DNA of 64,000 bases from Gymnorhina tibicen (GCA_013399875.1 VXAZ01000462.1:62001-126000), one strand, 5' to 3'. Shown: positions 47,179 to 62,020, numbered from the stretch's first letter. Notes: generated by a model not told the origin, from the sequence alone. Program-made: numbers and translations.

Positions 47179-50100
47179 TGCTTATTGTTGCATGTATAGC
47201 ACAGGAAATAAAATGGGAAATACTGTAATTTGAAGGCAGAGATTTGGGATGCCTTCAGAGGAGTGATTCGGAGACAATGTCTAGATAGTTAACATTTTTA
47301 AGTTTGACTCCTTGAGGGGTATGGTACCTATCAAGCTGTCTTTCTGACAAGACAGCACTCTACTCAAATATGAATAGATAATGTATTTAAAAGCGGAGCA
47401 GGGGGGTGGCGGGAAGAATCACAGAATAATATAAACCAACAGTTAGTAGAAGGCATAACTTTAAATACAGATGGGTTGTAATGCATGTCAGGGAGACTAG
47501 TACAATTTTAGAATCTTAAGAGACCATATGTGGGGGCAGGTAGTGGGAGGAATGCAAAATTTGTGGGTTTAAAAAATAACAACAGAAAACCTGTGGTGAA
47601 GTTCTAAAAAAAGATTATGTTAATTTGTGATTCATTGCAAAATGCAACTAGAGATTCATAGCACCAATTAAATCAAGTGTTCTAATTAAAAATGTGTTTT
47701 TGTTTTAGTCCATGAAAGTTGTGTGAAGTTAGTGACAAAGTGTTTCTCTGAACTACCTAATAATTTTAAAATTTCAGTGATGAAGAAGAGCACTGAAAAT
47801 AGGAGAAGGAAGATTTTGCACTAGTCGAAAATCATAAATAAGGTCATAGCTGTCTTTGTGATGTGTGTAGTTTTGACCTTGAATGACTCACCAAGCTTGT
47901 ATTTATTTGTTTGATCTCAGTGTTTTTAAGATCAAGGATCCATTATCCCTGTATGAAGTTTGTACCCAAGACGTTTGAAACTAGACGTTGTAGGAGGACC
48001 AGTTCTATCCTGTTTCACAAGGCTTAGCTCAAATACAGTTTTACTGTGGGTAGTGTTCCATGGGAGCTTCAGAGTCAGAGAAGACACGTCTAAAGAAGAT
48101 CTCCAAAGCAGTGGACAAGGAGTCTAAGATGTGCAACATCTCTATGTGGAAATCAATCTGAAATTGTTGACACAGCATGGTTTCTCTTACATGGATTTTA
48201 TGTGAAGAGAAGGAAATAAATATTATCAGGTTTTCAAATCCCCTGGTGTGTACAGATTTGTACGATTCTAAGTTTAACATTTGGATTTAGAAGTCTAAAA
48301 AACTCATACAAAACCCGAAACAACCCTAAATGAGAGTGTTAACTGTGATAGTGTCCTGTCTTTAGTCAAAAAGGCATTCTGATGCATAAAACTAGGTACC
48401 CATATATATAAAAATTTTGGTGCTTGTAACACACATTTATACTACTAGATACTCAGTCACTTTTTCCTCACAGTGCGTATTTATCCACTGATATAGTCCA
48501 CAAATTTCTTGTAAGTCTCATCAATTCTATTGAGGAATTTAAATTCTATAAAAAATTTTACTTGGTTTTACCTCAAGTGCATTGGAAACAAACTCACAAA
48601 CACTAACCTATTTCATTTCTTTGGCACTGCAATTTTTAAAGCAGTGAATTGTAAAGTAGTAGGGAATTGTTTTGCAGATATCATCATCCCAAGATACAGG
48701 TTGAGAGATTCAGACAGAATCACTAATCCGGAAAACATGGATTCTGCACTCTGAATAGATCTTTGCTCTTTTGGAATGGGTCATGTCACAATTTGTATAA
48801 AAAGGCATATGATCTTTGGTTCTTTCATTTACAACAGGATCATGGAGGAGGAGTGGCTAAATTTCATGGATCACAGTAAGCTTTCTAAGTTCAAAGTAGT
48901 ATCACATACAACTAATAAAAAAACCACCAGTCCAGAAAAGATTTTCTCTGAGAAATCTTTATTATCTCTGATGATATTTGGAGATCTTTTGTATTGACAA
49001 AATGAAAAAAATTCTCAGAATTTCCTTGATTTCTTAAAAAGTTTAAATAAATTATGTAAGCAACTAAAACACAGGCATATAAAGTATTATATTTCATGTA
49101 TTACTTGAAAATTATATAGTAAATTCAATACCATAATTAACACAGTAAATTGTAAGTCCATCCCAAATATAGGGAAAAATTAAAAGCATGTTTGCTACAA
49201 ACTACTAGTGTAAGAAAAATTTAAATAGATAAATCGCATTTAAGCTTTTTATATCAAACCTGAAATGTTCTTACTACAATATAAGGAATAATGAAAATGA
49301 ATAGATGAAATAAATTTCAATTTTATTTGTTTGGTTTGGTTTACTTTTATCTTAATTTTTTTATGATTCAAAAAAGAACAAAGTTTATTTAGAAATATTA
49401 ATAGCAGATAAATTTTCTGAAACACCTGTTCACACACTCAAAAGAACAACCAGTCTGGGGTGAGAAAGACAGAAGATGAAAGACGATCAGGGTAATAATT
49501 TATACTAATTTTATTTATAATGTTCTATTACCCTCTCTACTCAGTCCCTGTTGGATGATCCGTGGAGCTTGACATCATAATTAGTCAACTGGAGACACAG
49601 CCGAAATATTTGCAAAGACCATGATAGTTTCACAAACAGTGGCATTCCTAGGGTCTGGAGAGGGACAGCAGTGGTAGTGAAATACTTGGTCTGCTTTGCT
49701 CCTATCCACCAAAAAACTACATGCTCTTTTGAGTTTATGAGTCCTCTAAAGGCCCAGGAGGGTGACCACCCACACTCCCAAGGACACAGACAAACAACCA
49801 AAACCCCAAAATGTGTCACAATGTTAGAAATAAGCCCAGAGTCCTAATATCTTGAGGACAGAATTACAAAATCTTGCAAACTAAGGAATGAAGACTGTTA
49901 CGAGTGGTGAATGGTTCTGAGATAGGGAGATCTCAGCAGAGGCAGGTGGAGAGGTCGGCAGATCCACAAGAGATAGGGGAACCTTCATCATACAGACCAG
50001 AAAATTGTGGTTCCTCCTGCAAAAAAGAGCTTTCATTTTTGTCATTAATGGAGTAGAACAGCTCTTTTTTTATTAGGTTAAAATAAAAGGGTATGTAGGA

Positions 50101-52182
50101 AGTTGGGGGTCAGAATGTCTGTGGTTGCTGGAGCACTTGTTCTGGCTTGCAGGAGCACTAAAAGCCTGCAGGAAAATATCTTGTGTTTGAAAAATAAGGA
50201 GCAAGCCACTATAGGTACATGGGCCAGGATTTCAGATAGCATCAGCAGCACAACATCTGTCAGCTCTGTAGCAAAAAGGGAACTCCGTGGGTGTCAACAG
50301 GTCCATAAAACTCGACATGTGGCCACACTTTTAGGGAAAACTGCCCATATGACATCATGTTGTTCATTTTTTATATTCTTAGAATATGCTTAAGGCATAT
50401 CATTAACATTTTCTTTTGCTGAGACTTTTCTGTTCATATTGCTGAGACTTTTCTATTCATATGCTGCTAGCTTTTAGAGAGCCCAACAACACTCCAGCTG
50501 CTCTATAAACAGAAAGTCACTGCCTTAGGAGTACATGGTTTTATGACAAAAAGAAATATCCCTTTTTACTTCTAGCAGTATTACAGCGTAACAATACCTG
50601 AGAGAAAATGGTATGAAATAGCACCAGGTTGGTGCATCACCTGTGGAGTACATGGTAAGAGGCTAGGTGTGATGCACACATGCACAGTCCTGCTGATTTT
50701 CAGAAGAATAAATTTCTAAGAATAAATGTTCAGCAACACTGAGAAAGCACCCTAGTCATCTGTTTCAATGAAGCTGTGATAGCATAAACTGGAGGGGATT
50801 GCCACATTCTAGTGAGATTGCAATTTGGACTGCTGAGCTTTCATTGCCAAAGGGGATGTTTGGGAAGCAATGAGCTTATCTTTACTTTTAAGTGTAAATT
50901 GACAGATAGGAATAGAGACTTCCCTCTCTCAAACCAATCTGAGATCAAGATTCTAAAGTTATTCTACAGGGAAGAACTGAATGCTGACACACAGGAACCT
51001 TTACTGGTGGGTAGTTTGTGTGAAGATTCTTGTCTGAATGTGGCTTCAAAAGCAATCAGATATTCCTTTTTTGAAATACCCCAAGAAAGTTTTTTACCTA
51101 GTGGAGACTTTGAACAATAACCATTCAAGATTAGGCTCCTGAGTTAATTTATAACTCATTAAACAAACTGCGGTCTCAAAAGTTCTCAAATTCTGCTATG
51201 GTTAGAGCACCTTTGGAAGTTTAAAACCAACAAATATGTGAGGGTGGTCTTAAGGACCTGCTCTTTTTGAGTAGAAGGACAGTGTATGAGATAATATTTC
51301 TGTAAACAATAAGAAGTATATAAAAAAATGTCCAAATCCTCCTATAAAATTGTGACCATGTGAGAAACGTTTTGCTGAAGTAGCATCCACATCTATTTTT
51401 TTTCCTCCCAGCAAGTGTAAAAACTACTCTACCCTGATGCATTGTGAATGTGAATGAAACATTAGAATTTCTTTGAAGAGACTATGAAAGAAAAATTATG
51501 ACCTCCTTTTAGTATAACATAAAGTAACTTTTCACGCTGTGAAATATTTGTATGCATTATTATTTTGACTGAATATTTAAAAAATTCTTAGCTTAGGCTA
51601 AAAGTATAGGGTTGGGTTTTAAAGTTTTGGAGGTTTTTTATCTGGTTTTGGAAATTTTGTCTGTCAAATATGCAAAAGCTTAAAAGCCAAAAGTTAAAAT
51701 GTAAAATTTCTTTTTGGCATTTCATAGGTATTTTATTATAATCCTAACAAATTTTTTTAAAATAAAAACATGATTAGTTTTGCATCAGAATTCATAGTTA
51801 ACAAATTTTTTTTGCTATTCCAGAACAAAATATTTCTGCAGCATATGCATTTTCACATATTTGTGCTCTGAACAATTATGTTTTTCTAGGTAAATAACTG
51901 GTCTTCCAGTAATTTAGGATTTTTTTAAAAAAGCTTATGTATTTCAACAACAGTATTAAACCTAATGTTAAACTTAATTAAGAAAAACATTTGATTTGAA
52001 AAGAAATACAATCATATTGTTTGTTTATGTGGATTAAGAAATCATGTAGTAGAGAGCAGATACTTTCTTTTTCTTTCTAGTGAATAGTTAAGTATAATTC
52101 TATAGGCCTGTTTGAATTTGAAATTCCTCTGGCTTGTTGTGTATTTTATTATCAGAGTTAAATAAAAAAGTAAATGTGTTTT
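47179..52182. other. Unique AT-rich stretch
   Basis: No gene, RNA gene or confident repeat is seen. Open frames reach 102 codons (50812-51120, +) without any recognised motif. A possible CR1-tail scrap at about 47416 (AATCACAGAATAA) is too short to call. Confidence 0.5.
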
Positions 52183-52692
52183 TGTTGTGGTTTAAGAATG
52201 GTTCTTCCTAATTAAGTGCTTCCACTAAGACTCTCCAAACCACACTGCCTCTCCCTGCAGTGGGATGGAGAGAAGAACTGAAGACACAAAAGGTGAAGAT
52301 CATGGGTTGAGATAAGAACAATTTACTGGAAGCAGCAATGAGATAAGAAAATAAACAGTAACAGCAACAGCAGCGATACTAATGACAGAGGATAGAAGAA
52401 AAGAAATGCTACTGTTCACCGTGGAAACCCCTGACAATAGACAATTCCTGACCTCTTCCTCTAGCTTGGAACCAGCATCACCCAAGCTCTTCTGTGGCTT
52501 GTAACTGGGGCCACCCCATCGTTCCCTCGGCCATACTTACTCAACCGTAAGGAACCCCTTCTCCCTGAAAGAGACTCCCTTTCTGCTGTCCCCAGAATTG
52601 ATGTGAGGTGGAATAGAATAACCACCATGTCCTAGTCATGCCCATTCCTGGCTACTGCAAAAATTAACTCTGTCCTGGCTGGAACCAGGACA
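52183..52692 (-). mobile_element. ERVL-type solo LTR (510 bp)
   Basis: It runs from TGTTGTGGTTTAAGAATGG to GGAACCAGGACA. It carries the avian ERVL hallmarks in reverse order: ACTGCCTCTCCCTGCAGTGG, ATGGGTTGAGATAAGAACA (R-U5 side), and a U3 end reading TGTCCTGGTTCC on the minus strand. The flanks GTTTT (52178-52182) and GTTTC (52693-52697) match at 4 of 5 bases, fitting the 5-bp duplication of class III elements. The copy is less decayed than the related LTR at 13578. No internal region remains. Confidence 0.9.
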
Positions 52693-52754
52693 GTTTCTGT
52701 GTTCCTGCTTTCCTCCTTTTCTTCTCTTTAACATAATATTTTTTTGTTAAAGTG

Positions 52755-52865
52755 AAGGATAATTCAGTCTGGTAGGGACCTGGCAAGGCACCTGCCCAGG
52801 GCAGGCTCAGCTGTGGGGAAGACTAGGCTGCTCCAGGCTTTTCCCAGGCAGTTGTAACTTCCTCC
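52755..52865 (-). mobile_element. Older CR1-like 3' end fragment
   Basis: GGATAATTCAGTCTGGTAGG, CAGGGCAGGCTCAGCTGTGG and GGCTGCTCCAGGCTTTTCCC follow the layout of the 3' end of older CR1 subfamilies. The octamer tail is not visible. The following DNA to about 53450 (for example GGACCATCTAGTACATGTAT) may be a decayed internal part of the same element, but I cannot confirm it. Confidence 0.55.
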
Positions 52866-55800
52866 AGCTCCCTGATAAAAATTTTGTGCAATCTAGGTCC
52901 CAGAAATACCCCTGAATCTCTCACCTTGTTAACAGTTTCCATATTGGCCCATTATTCACTATTCTGTGAGCCAAATAAACTGAGTCCATTAATTTTCCAG
53001 TGACCAAAGTCAGCTACTTCCTGTATTCTCCTTTTTTTTTTTTTTCACTGGAGCTCTGCCATGACTTTTTGTTAGTCAGACTTACCTTTTAATACATTTA
53101 CCTGTTATCCCAAGATGGACTATTATATCATTAGAGTAGACAGTTTTCGTGACCTCTTTTGCCTTCCCTGATATGTCCTATGTCAGTTTCCCAATTAAGT
53201 TGAAATTTGCTCTAAATGTAGATTTGAGCCTAGAGCCCTTTTCTTATTAACTGGAACTTGAATGCCACTACTACATCCAAGACAACCACTGATTGTCACT
53301 CATCTATCTGCTCTTTTGTATTCGTGAAGGTAACTGTGAGCAGATCCAGCTGTGCACCACTGTTGATTGGACCATCTAGTACATGTATCACCCTCCAGAA
53401 ATCGTCTTCATTTCTTGTTTTTTAGTAGATAGTTACACTTGTACTCTCCTAACATGTAAACTTACTATCAGGTTAATGAGCATCTAAAAAAAGGAAACAC
53501 AGTCAAGCACTCATTTATTTTTCATTATTTGTGACTTGTGAATATATTAAAAAACTCAAAACAAAACAACAAACCCTTACTATGGAAAAGACAAGGGCTT
53601 TAATCTAACTTGTAAATATCATTTAATGTCTCTAATACACAAAGCTTTAAGCAGCTAATTACACTGTGTTTTAAGGACCAGATGGACTACTTTTAGCCCC
53701 CCCCCACCCCAAGGTTTGTGGTGCTTAAATGCTTCACAGAATCAAAGCTGCTTCTTTAGACTCAACTTCGAAATTAAGATGAGTGAACACTTGTTAGTGC
53801 CCCCATGTTGTCATCCTTGTGTCCACCCGCATGCTCGCCACTGTGAGAGCAGAGATCATGAAACTGAAACAAAAGCTGACAGCAAAGACAGATGTTCCTA
53901 ATAAAGGTTAGACAGTTCTCAAGAAGCAGTTTCAAGCATAAATAAGAGGATTGAAGTTATATGTAATGGGATTTTGCAAACTGATTTGAGAGCCAAAAAA
54001 GTTAGGAAATAAATTAGCAGCCCAAGATGCCATGGTGACTGTATTGATACACAAAGCTAAATTCTTTCAATGCCAAATGAACAGAAAGGTGAATATGAGT
54101 AAGGTGAATGAAGTTACTGGCATTCAAGAAGGCCCAGAATACAATGATACCAAACTCACTGAAATTATTAGAGAAACAACTCTTGGCAAATATTTTACCT
54201 TGTATGTTTCATACTGTTCAGCCAATAGCTGATTTATCTAACAACCTAAAGTTGAGAAGTCAGTGTAAGAATATACACTTTCCCTCATTCTTTCCCTCTA
54301 CAAGAATGCAGCCGTAAATTAGCTAGTTAATCAACAACTGACAAATGTCAGTAAGCAAAGTATGGGACATTCTGAAAGAACAGAACACATGAATCCCGAA
54401 TACACATACTTTTTTCCTGAATTAGGCTGGCTTACTTTTGTAAAAAGGAAGAAAATGTCCAGAGTTGTATAGTTTGTGTTATCTGCAAAGCAACTATCTG
54501 CAACATATAGCCATGGTAATTATTTTACTTCCCTTCATCATTATTTTGGGGGACTAATAGCTTCTCTATTAGCTGAAACTGAAAACTCACCTTTTCTGAA
54601 TGGTAAATCCACAATTTTCTGTATGCTATTGTGACCTGCAAAGAACTTCTGTTTTGTAAAGATCATAATTTCCTTACTTTGAGTTGCTGTAATAAATTAC
54701 TATGTTTACATACTCTGCAACTGCATGCGGACAATATCAGAGATTATATTTTTCTTTTCACTTTAGTTGAGCTGGAATGCACAGATGCCATGGGCCTATT
54801 AGTCCCAGTGCCAGCCTGAGAAGGGCAAAGAGTCTTGTCCTGGCCATACTGAATGGGGATAACTTCTCTGGGTCTGTGCCAAGTGTTCTGTTGCTTAACT
54901 GAGGCAGTAAGAAGAGCCTGAGCTGAAGTTTTTAATGGCAGTCTAAATAATGGATCATTATTCATTCACTATTATACAAGCTAACAAAATAAACAGCTCC
55001 TTGGTCAACCCACCTTTAGTGTTAGGAGTATTTAAGACACAGCTCCCAGAATTCTACAATACTAGATTAAACTTCTTTCACACTGTAAACCTCTCAAAAA
55101 TTAATTTTAATAACTTTAGTTAACTGGAATTGGAAGGGTTTTATTGATTTTTTGTAATTGAACAAGCTGGTAATTAAGCAGACTAGAGATTCTATTTCTT
55201 TTAAGCAGACATTTTACTGTACTTCAGTCTCATGATGCAGTTTAAAGAAAAAGTTTCTTCTGTTAGTACTTGGATCACTGAAGGTCAGTCTATGATATTG
55301 GGAGACCTCATCTGGAAATACTCATGGACCTGATTCTGAGTTTATAAAGCCATTGTATATCTTGCCTAACGCTAAGGAAACTAGTTACACAAGGCCATAT
55401 TTAGAGACTTAAAAGACAAAAGCAACCTTTGTCTTTATTATACATTAAAGTTTAAGAGTTAAAAGTAATGGCTTAGAAATTGGTGGTTTACTTGTAGACT
55501 AATAGTCTCCCTGCGTGAGTGAATTTTGCTATGGAGCCTATTACACTCTTCTATCATAGCAGTGTTGGAACATATACACTGACTTGGTTCTTTCTCAAGC
55601 AATATATTAAGATATATTTAAGTGTAATCTGTCAGAACATGGAAAGAATTGTATATCTCTGCAATTTATGGTTCTAATCAAATTTCCCACGTTAGGGGTT
55701 GTTTGTCTTCTTGAGCTGTCTCCTTGCAGTTATTGTATTGGGCATTGTACAAACATTTGTAGGAAACATTCTAAATAGGTAAGACAGTCCAGGAGAGTGT

Positions 55801-58800
55801 GTACTGGGAAGATTTTTCTAGTGACAACTGCAAGTAGAACTTTAGAGAAAGTGAGAGGAAAAATGCTTAAATTTCCCATTAAACCCCCCGTGCTCTTTTC
55901 CATTTCACTTTGCTTTTTATACTCAGAATTTTTGTTACAGAGAAATCAAATGATCTGTTACTCACTTGGAATCTGACAGAGTACACTGGAATTTCTGGGT
56001 AGTACACTATAATAAATACAATAGTGGAAAGACAATACCATAATACTATCTCTTTTTTTATCAAAGTTATTTGAAATAGTCAAGAAATCTTACAACAATA
56101 TCATTAGATTTATTTATTATGTTATGATATCTGGCAGAAAATAGACTCTATTTGATCTTGTGTGGGGGATTTTGGATGAAATGAAGAATTAATATGCTGT
56201 GTCAATAATATGGAAGAACAATAAAATATGTGAGACCCTGACCTGGCCTAAACACCAGTTTCTTTGTGGTGTATCCAGGGCTTCACATTGAAAACAGAAA
56301 GGGTTCCCTGTTTACAGAAGTTTAAATTCCAACTCTTTCTACCTTAGCAGTTAGCATTTATGAGCCTATAATTTTAGAAATATTTCACCTAAGTAATCAA
56401 GAAAAAAAAATTGCAGTGGGTGGATGATTTTTTTTCCTGATTGTGAATTTTAACTCTTGGAAGAGTATCAGTGTTTCTTTGAGAATACACTTACAGAGAG
56501 AATTGTTATTAGGAAATTTTAGTGTGGAACTTTGTCCAGAAAAGTAGGCATTTTCATCTCTAAAATGCTTAATGAATTTAAACTTTAAAAAGTTTTAAAA
56601 ATATTTTTTCTTTGGCACATCATTATAGTATTTTTCCTATAAAACTTCGAAGGCACTCTGTTGAGTATGCAAAGTCTGCATCACATCTTAAAATATTGCT
56701 TTCTCTAGCAGTATTTTCCCAACAGCAGTGACACTTCAGATTTAATTTTCTTCATCCATAGGCTTTAATGTTGGTTCACCATCATTATGCTTGCCAGCAC
56801 CAGTACTGGCACTATATAGCTGTGTGAAACTGTATCACTTACCTAATGTCATAGAAAATTGCTGAAAATACTGATCATTCAGATCCAGACTGTACAATTT
56901 CTCTCATCTATCCTCTCTACAATAAAGTTTCACTTTTCACCAAAATTTTCCTTCACTGCTTATAGATCTAGTATTGAAAATCATAGACTCTAGACTGCTG
57001 AATCATGAAAACAGGTTTGCAGAAAGGTGATTTCCATAAATAAGAAATGGCTGTTAGATTAATCAGTGGATACATCCACTATTTTTCCCTCCTCTTTTTC
57101 TTTCTTTTTCTTTCTTCCTCTGATCTTTTCCTGTCTTTTACATCTCACAGTTCTTGGTCATGTTAAAAAATATGCATTATATTTGTCAGCTTTTTTGCCA
57201 GTAATTTTACTGATGGTCTATATTTAGAAGAAATGTGAGATAATTCCTACTTGTAATTAGTTTCCTACAGATCTGTGCAATAATACATAGAGGATTTTGT
57301 TCAGTCTTTATGCATGAGCTTATGGCAATGTCATTAAGTTTCTTTTGATATTTCAGTTTTATTAGGGAAGTAGAGGCATTGTAGCTGACCAAACCCTGCT
57401 TAGCACCTCAGCACATTTACTACTCCACATCTGGAGCGGTGACTCCAAGAACACTGGAACTTTTGCATTATTTTTCTTATTGCATTCTCTTTTCTATTAA
57501 TAGTTTATATTCTGTAGAGTTAAATTGAACAGTTGCTGAAAATATTGCGAGTTATGAGTCTTGGGTTTCAGTGGAAACTGAGGACCCTACTATGTACAGC
57601 TACTACCTGAAGTATGTTACGATTTAAGAATAGTGCCTGATCTGCAGATATACACGTATTTCTGCAATGAAAGCAGAAAAGGTGTAACAGAGACCAGAGC
57701 ATAATAAACAGTCATGCCTCCAATTATAGGTTCCAGAGGTAATAGAAAACTCCAGAGAGAGGATAAATCTTAATTTAAATAGGCTATTGAAACCTAATTG
57801 GACCTAAGAAAAAAAAAGAGAATAAATTAATTTTTCACCAAAAACTAAATTATACAGAATAAGCATTCCTCCTTACCAGACATTACAAAATGCTTTTGAC
57901 AAACAACCCTTTGATTCTTTAAAATAATTATTTTCACTGAAGACTTTATTCTTCAACTAATTTTTTTAATAAGCATTTTAAAAGCCATACATACAGAACA
58001 TTTTAATTTAGATAGGTTTGTTGTGTTGCTTCCAAGAACATAAAACTTTTAGTTTTAATTCATGGAGAAATTCTATAAATACCCATCAAACCCTAAAATG
58101 CAAAGGTAAAGTAATCAGAAGTGTAAGTCAAGAAAGAGGAAGATATTTTTTGGTTCATGAAGCCATGATTTGACATATAATACATCATCATGTATTACAT
58201 GAGTCCACAAATTAAATATAACATGCTTACCTGACACACACTTCAGCAGGGATGTCATCAAATACCTTTCTTCCTTTAAACCATTAGTATAATAGAGATG
58301 GAGGTTAATACTAAAAGACCATAAACAGAATTATGCTTTTTTTTAGCATGAGGTACATCCTTATTTGCCTTAAAGAATTCTGCCATCAATCATCTTTTTT
58401 TCCAGAATGCATCTCCTTATTCTCTCATCATTATATTTTTACTTTATTTTTAACAGTTCACTTCTTTTTAGTCAAGGATTGAAAACATATGCTCAAGACA
58501 TATCTTGTAGGAATTAGTGAAGAAGAGAGGCTTCAGGGTGAGAACAACATTGTTTTTTTTCCTTTCATTTCAGAAGTCTTAAGTTATCTTCAGTCTGTAT
58601 TCCAACTGTATAAGAAACTCAACCAAAATATCAGTAGGTGGATTAATGAAACACTTGTCAAGCTCTTCCCAGGTTCTCTGCTTAAGAACAGAGATGAGGT
58701 TACTCATTTGGACACCAATCCTGTCCTCACTAAATTAAACGGCAAAATCTTGCTTTATCTTCAGTACCGCAGACCAGAGTCTAAACCCATTATAGACTAA

Positions 58801-61730
58801 AATCTGATTAAACTTCAATGCATGTTTTAATGCAGACTGAAATCCCTGGAATATTTCAAGGCTTACATGAACATTGATATTGATACACTGCTCCAACATG
58901 TGGCCTGGTCAGATGGGCTTTCAAATCTAACATCAGCTATTTTGGAAAGGAATAATAGTAACACAAACATATATTGATGTTGGATGCACAATTCTTCATC
59001 TTTATTCCCAGGCTGATCTCTAACACTTAGAAATATGCTTTGACACAAAGACATTAGGCTGGTTTTCCCTTTTTTTGTCACATTGGTTAAAATTAAGCAG
59101 GTTCCTAGCCAGAGCATGTTCCATAGAATCGCCCTGAAGTGTTGTTCTTATGTGGATTATTGTTGGTCTACTGAAATAATAATGGACAGCAGTTCTATGA
59201 ATTCAAACATAAACGGCGTTTTACAGAGAGGCAGCACAATAGCTTGGGACTGCCAGATCCAAATGCCCTGACCCAGGCTCTACAGTTTAAATGATCAAGA
59301 TTTCCGTCTGATGTTATTAAAAAAGATGAATTTTTTTTGTGCAGTGTGAAATTGTTAACACATAAAACGTTGGGAATAATAAAGAAATAACATGGCACTC
59401 AGTCATACAGGAAAGAATACTTTTTACTTAATGGGGATACTTAGACCCATTTAGTCGCTTGGTCAAAAGAAAGAAGGCAATTAAGAACATCTCGGTTTTC
59501 TTTTTAAACATTTTTAACAAAAATACTGTCAGATACAAGTATAATTACCAAATAATTTTAAAGTAAATACATTTGGAGATATGGTGGTTGTTCCATAAAT
59601 GAACATGGTTAACAGGTAAATGTTACTGTCCTGAAATAAAATTTCAGTTTTTCATCATTAATATCTTCTGTCATGCTTCCTGAGCTACAGCTGTCCGCAG
59701 GAAAAGTTCCCATTATGACCCATAGGGTGTCTGGCTATTGGGGACATAACTAGCCTTTTTATGCAAAAAAACCTTCATTTCAGCAACCTGAAAATGAAAC
59801 AACATGTCAGCAAGTACATTTTTAGGAACCTTGCAATCCAAAGGTAAGAATAACCTCCTTAAAGAAAAATTTCTCTCATTTTGTAAGAAAGATAATTCAC
59901 ACATATATGAACACGATTCTTTCTTAATTTCACCCATCATATGCATATTTGGAGTATGTGTAGCATACAGACACAGACTTTGAACAATGGGCAATTATGT
60001 TTTGTGCACAGTGAGGAAAAAAATACGTAACATCTTTTCCAGTTTCCCTTAAAACACAGTTATTGTGAAAGTATATTAACACTAACAATGTGTAACTTCT
60101 TAATTGAATATTTTATTTTTCTTAGAATAAAGTATTTAGCTCTGACCAGTATGAGCAAGGAAAGAACAGCTATGAAGACCTTGTATTGACAAACCTGTGT
60201 CATGCAAATTAATCATATGAGGATACCAGGTTTTCAGAGCTGCTTGCAGGCACCTGCAGGAATGGTCCTTCTTGCCTTCCAGGTGGTTACAAATTGCTGA
60301 GTCATCCTCTGAGTTTCCTGCAGGAGAGGTTAGACTCTGTCCCAGAAAAAATGATCAAGAGCAGTTTCACAAAGTGTTTCTTGCTATGTATTTTCCTGTG
60401 TATTTCCTATTCCTCTTACAACTTTTATTTTGGGATGGGACAATTCAGCCTCTTTCTGTTCATTGTAGTTATAAATACGCTACCTGTCATAATGTCTACT
60501 GCTTTTCTTTAGAGATGATAGTTCACAAAAAGCGAAGGTCTGAGGATTGAAGGCAGTTGAAAAAAAAGCATGTGTGCCCACATGAGACCTAAAGGTGGAA
60601 GTAAAATATGGTAGTATTTTGCATCTTGAAACTGTCAGGTTTGCATTTTTTCCAAGTTTGCATTTTCTTTTGCTCAAAATTCATTATAATTTTTCTTAAA
60701 TGACCAACCTCAGCCATAGTGTTCATGGATGGCTTGCGAAAAAGAAATAGATTATGCCCCAAAAGAAGTGCTGTTGATCTACAAAACAGAATTTTTACTA
60801 CTACAACTAAATTCTAAAAAAAAGCAGACACGCAAACCACCTATTCTACTGTATTAGTTGGGTATAGTGCAACACTGTCTCTGTTAAACATCAGTTATTT
60901 CAGGTAGTAGAGGTCTCAAGTTGTGGCAGACACTGCAGCTTGGAGGTTTTCTCAATTCTGATACACATTAACTTCTACATAAATATTTGGAACATTTTAT
61001 TTTTATTTCTAGTTTCTTTCTACATGATTTTGCATTCCCATGGTTTTTCTTCCAGTTGCTCTTGTGACCAACTTTGCAACAGTTTCTATTATTAAATTCA
61101 CCTCTGCCTTTCACAAAGTGTGAAAAGCATAGTGTAATGCTCAGGATGATGAATGGGTGGTTCATTTGGGCTTCACTGTTAATTGTCATGAAGCAAACTC
61201 TTTAAGATATGATACTGAAGAAAACTCTGGTACTCATGAAATATAATATATACCACTTTATTACTCCTGGAAGAAATTTGCAGTGAAATGCAGGAATAAG
61301 ACATAGTAAACCAGAAAAATCTAAATTAAAATAAAGAAAAAACAGGAAAGGAATGAAGATTGAAAGGAACATAAGAATGGAAGATATACAATTTCAATTT
61401 GGTACGGAGTGTTAAGATCTTAGAATCCCTAATTTTCTACTGCATTTAGCAGTGTTTTACTGTAAAGATAAAATCAGTTTTTAAATAATTAGCAGTGCCA
61501 TATTCAATTGCAAAGTAAAGTACTGCTCACAAGTGATCTACCAAAGGGTAAAACACTGGGAGGAAAAACGTGGAGGGAACTATTTTTCTATTCTTCTTTT
61601 ATTGTCCTTCCCACCCTCCCCCCAAACTCTGAACCTTCATGCTTCAAACTAGGTCAAATTGAGTTGAAGTGAAGCTTAAAGAAAAGCCGGCAATAGTCAG
61701 TACCAGGTGTTCTTTGTCGCCTATACTCTT
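52866..61730. other. Long unique AT-rich stretch
   Basis: Almost 9 kb without a recognised gene or young repeat. A pyrimidine-rich tract is at 57082-57120. Frames of up to 103 codons (58489-58800, +) have no domain, no neighbouring exon structure and ordinary AT-rich composition. Confidence 0.5.
57082..57120. repeat. Pyrimidine tract (CTTTTT/TTTC)n
   Basis: A run of T and C only, with repeats of CTTTTTCTTTCTTTTT, long enough to form homopurine-homopyrimidine structure. It is probably a decayed microsatellite. Confidence 0.8.
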
Positions 61731-61759
61731 TTAAGGGTAGCTCTCCAGTTTGCGCAGGA

Positions 61760-62020
61760 TGAACCTCAGAGATGAAATCATAACCGCAGGCGGATGGCGC
61801 GCCCTCTGCCACCTCTAGGACGGGAAAGATCCCTCCCTGGCCCTTTAATCGGGTGACGTGTGGACTGCTTCCCCTGACCTGCTGCCGTGCGGTGACCCTG
61901 GGGCGGGCGCCGCCCGCCCTGCCCAGCCCCGCTCTCCGGCAGGGATGCTTCATCCCGCGGCCTTCCCCGAAGGCTGCGCTGAGCTTTCGGAAAGGCTTAG
62001 GCCCGTGAGGTGCCGCTCCT
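61760..62020. promoter_or_regulatory. CpG-rich patch with Sp1-type GC boxes
   Basis: This stretch is rich in CpG (GGCGGATGGCGCGCCC, GGGCGGGCGCCGCCCGCC, CCCGCGG, CCCCGAAGG) within otherwise CpG-poor DNA. It includes a near-perfect GC inverted repeat at 61901-61919 with overlapping GGGCGG boxes on both strands, and GGTGACGTG (about 61853) as a CRE-like site. CpG islands usually mark vertebrate promoters. No first exon or start codon could be tied to it, and frames of 60 and 99 codons over it are composition-driven. Confidence 0.5.

Noticed and set aside
47410..47440. CR1 tail-like AATCACAGAATAA
   Set aside because: Too short, and the following bases do not continue into CR1.
50812..51120. 102-codon + strand frame
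   Set aside because: No recognisable domain and no neighbouring exons; a chance frame is the simpler reading.
58489..58800. 103-codon + strand frame
   Set aside because: Composition is ordinary for AT-rich DNA and I see no family motif or splice context.
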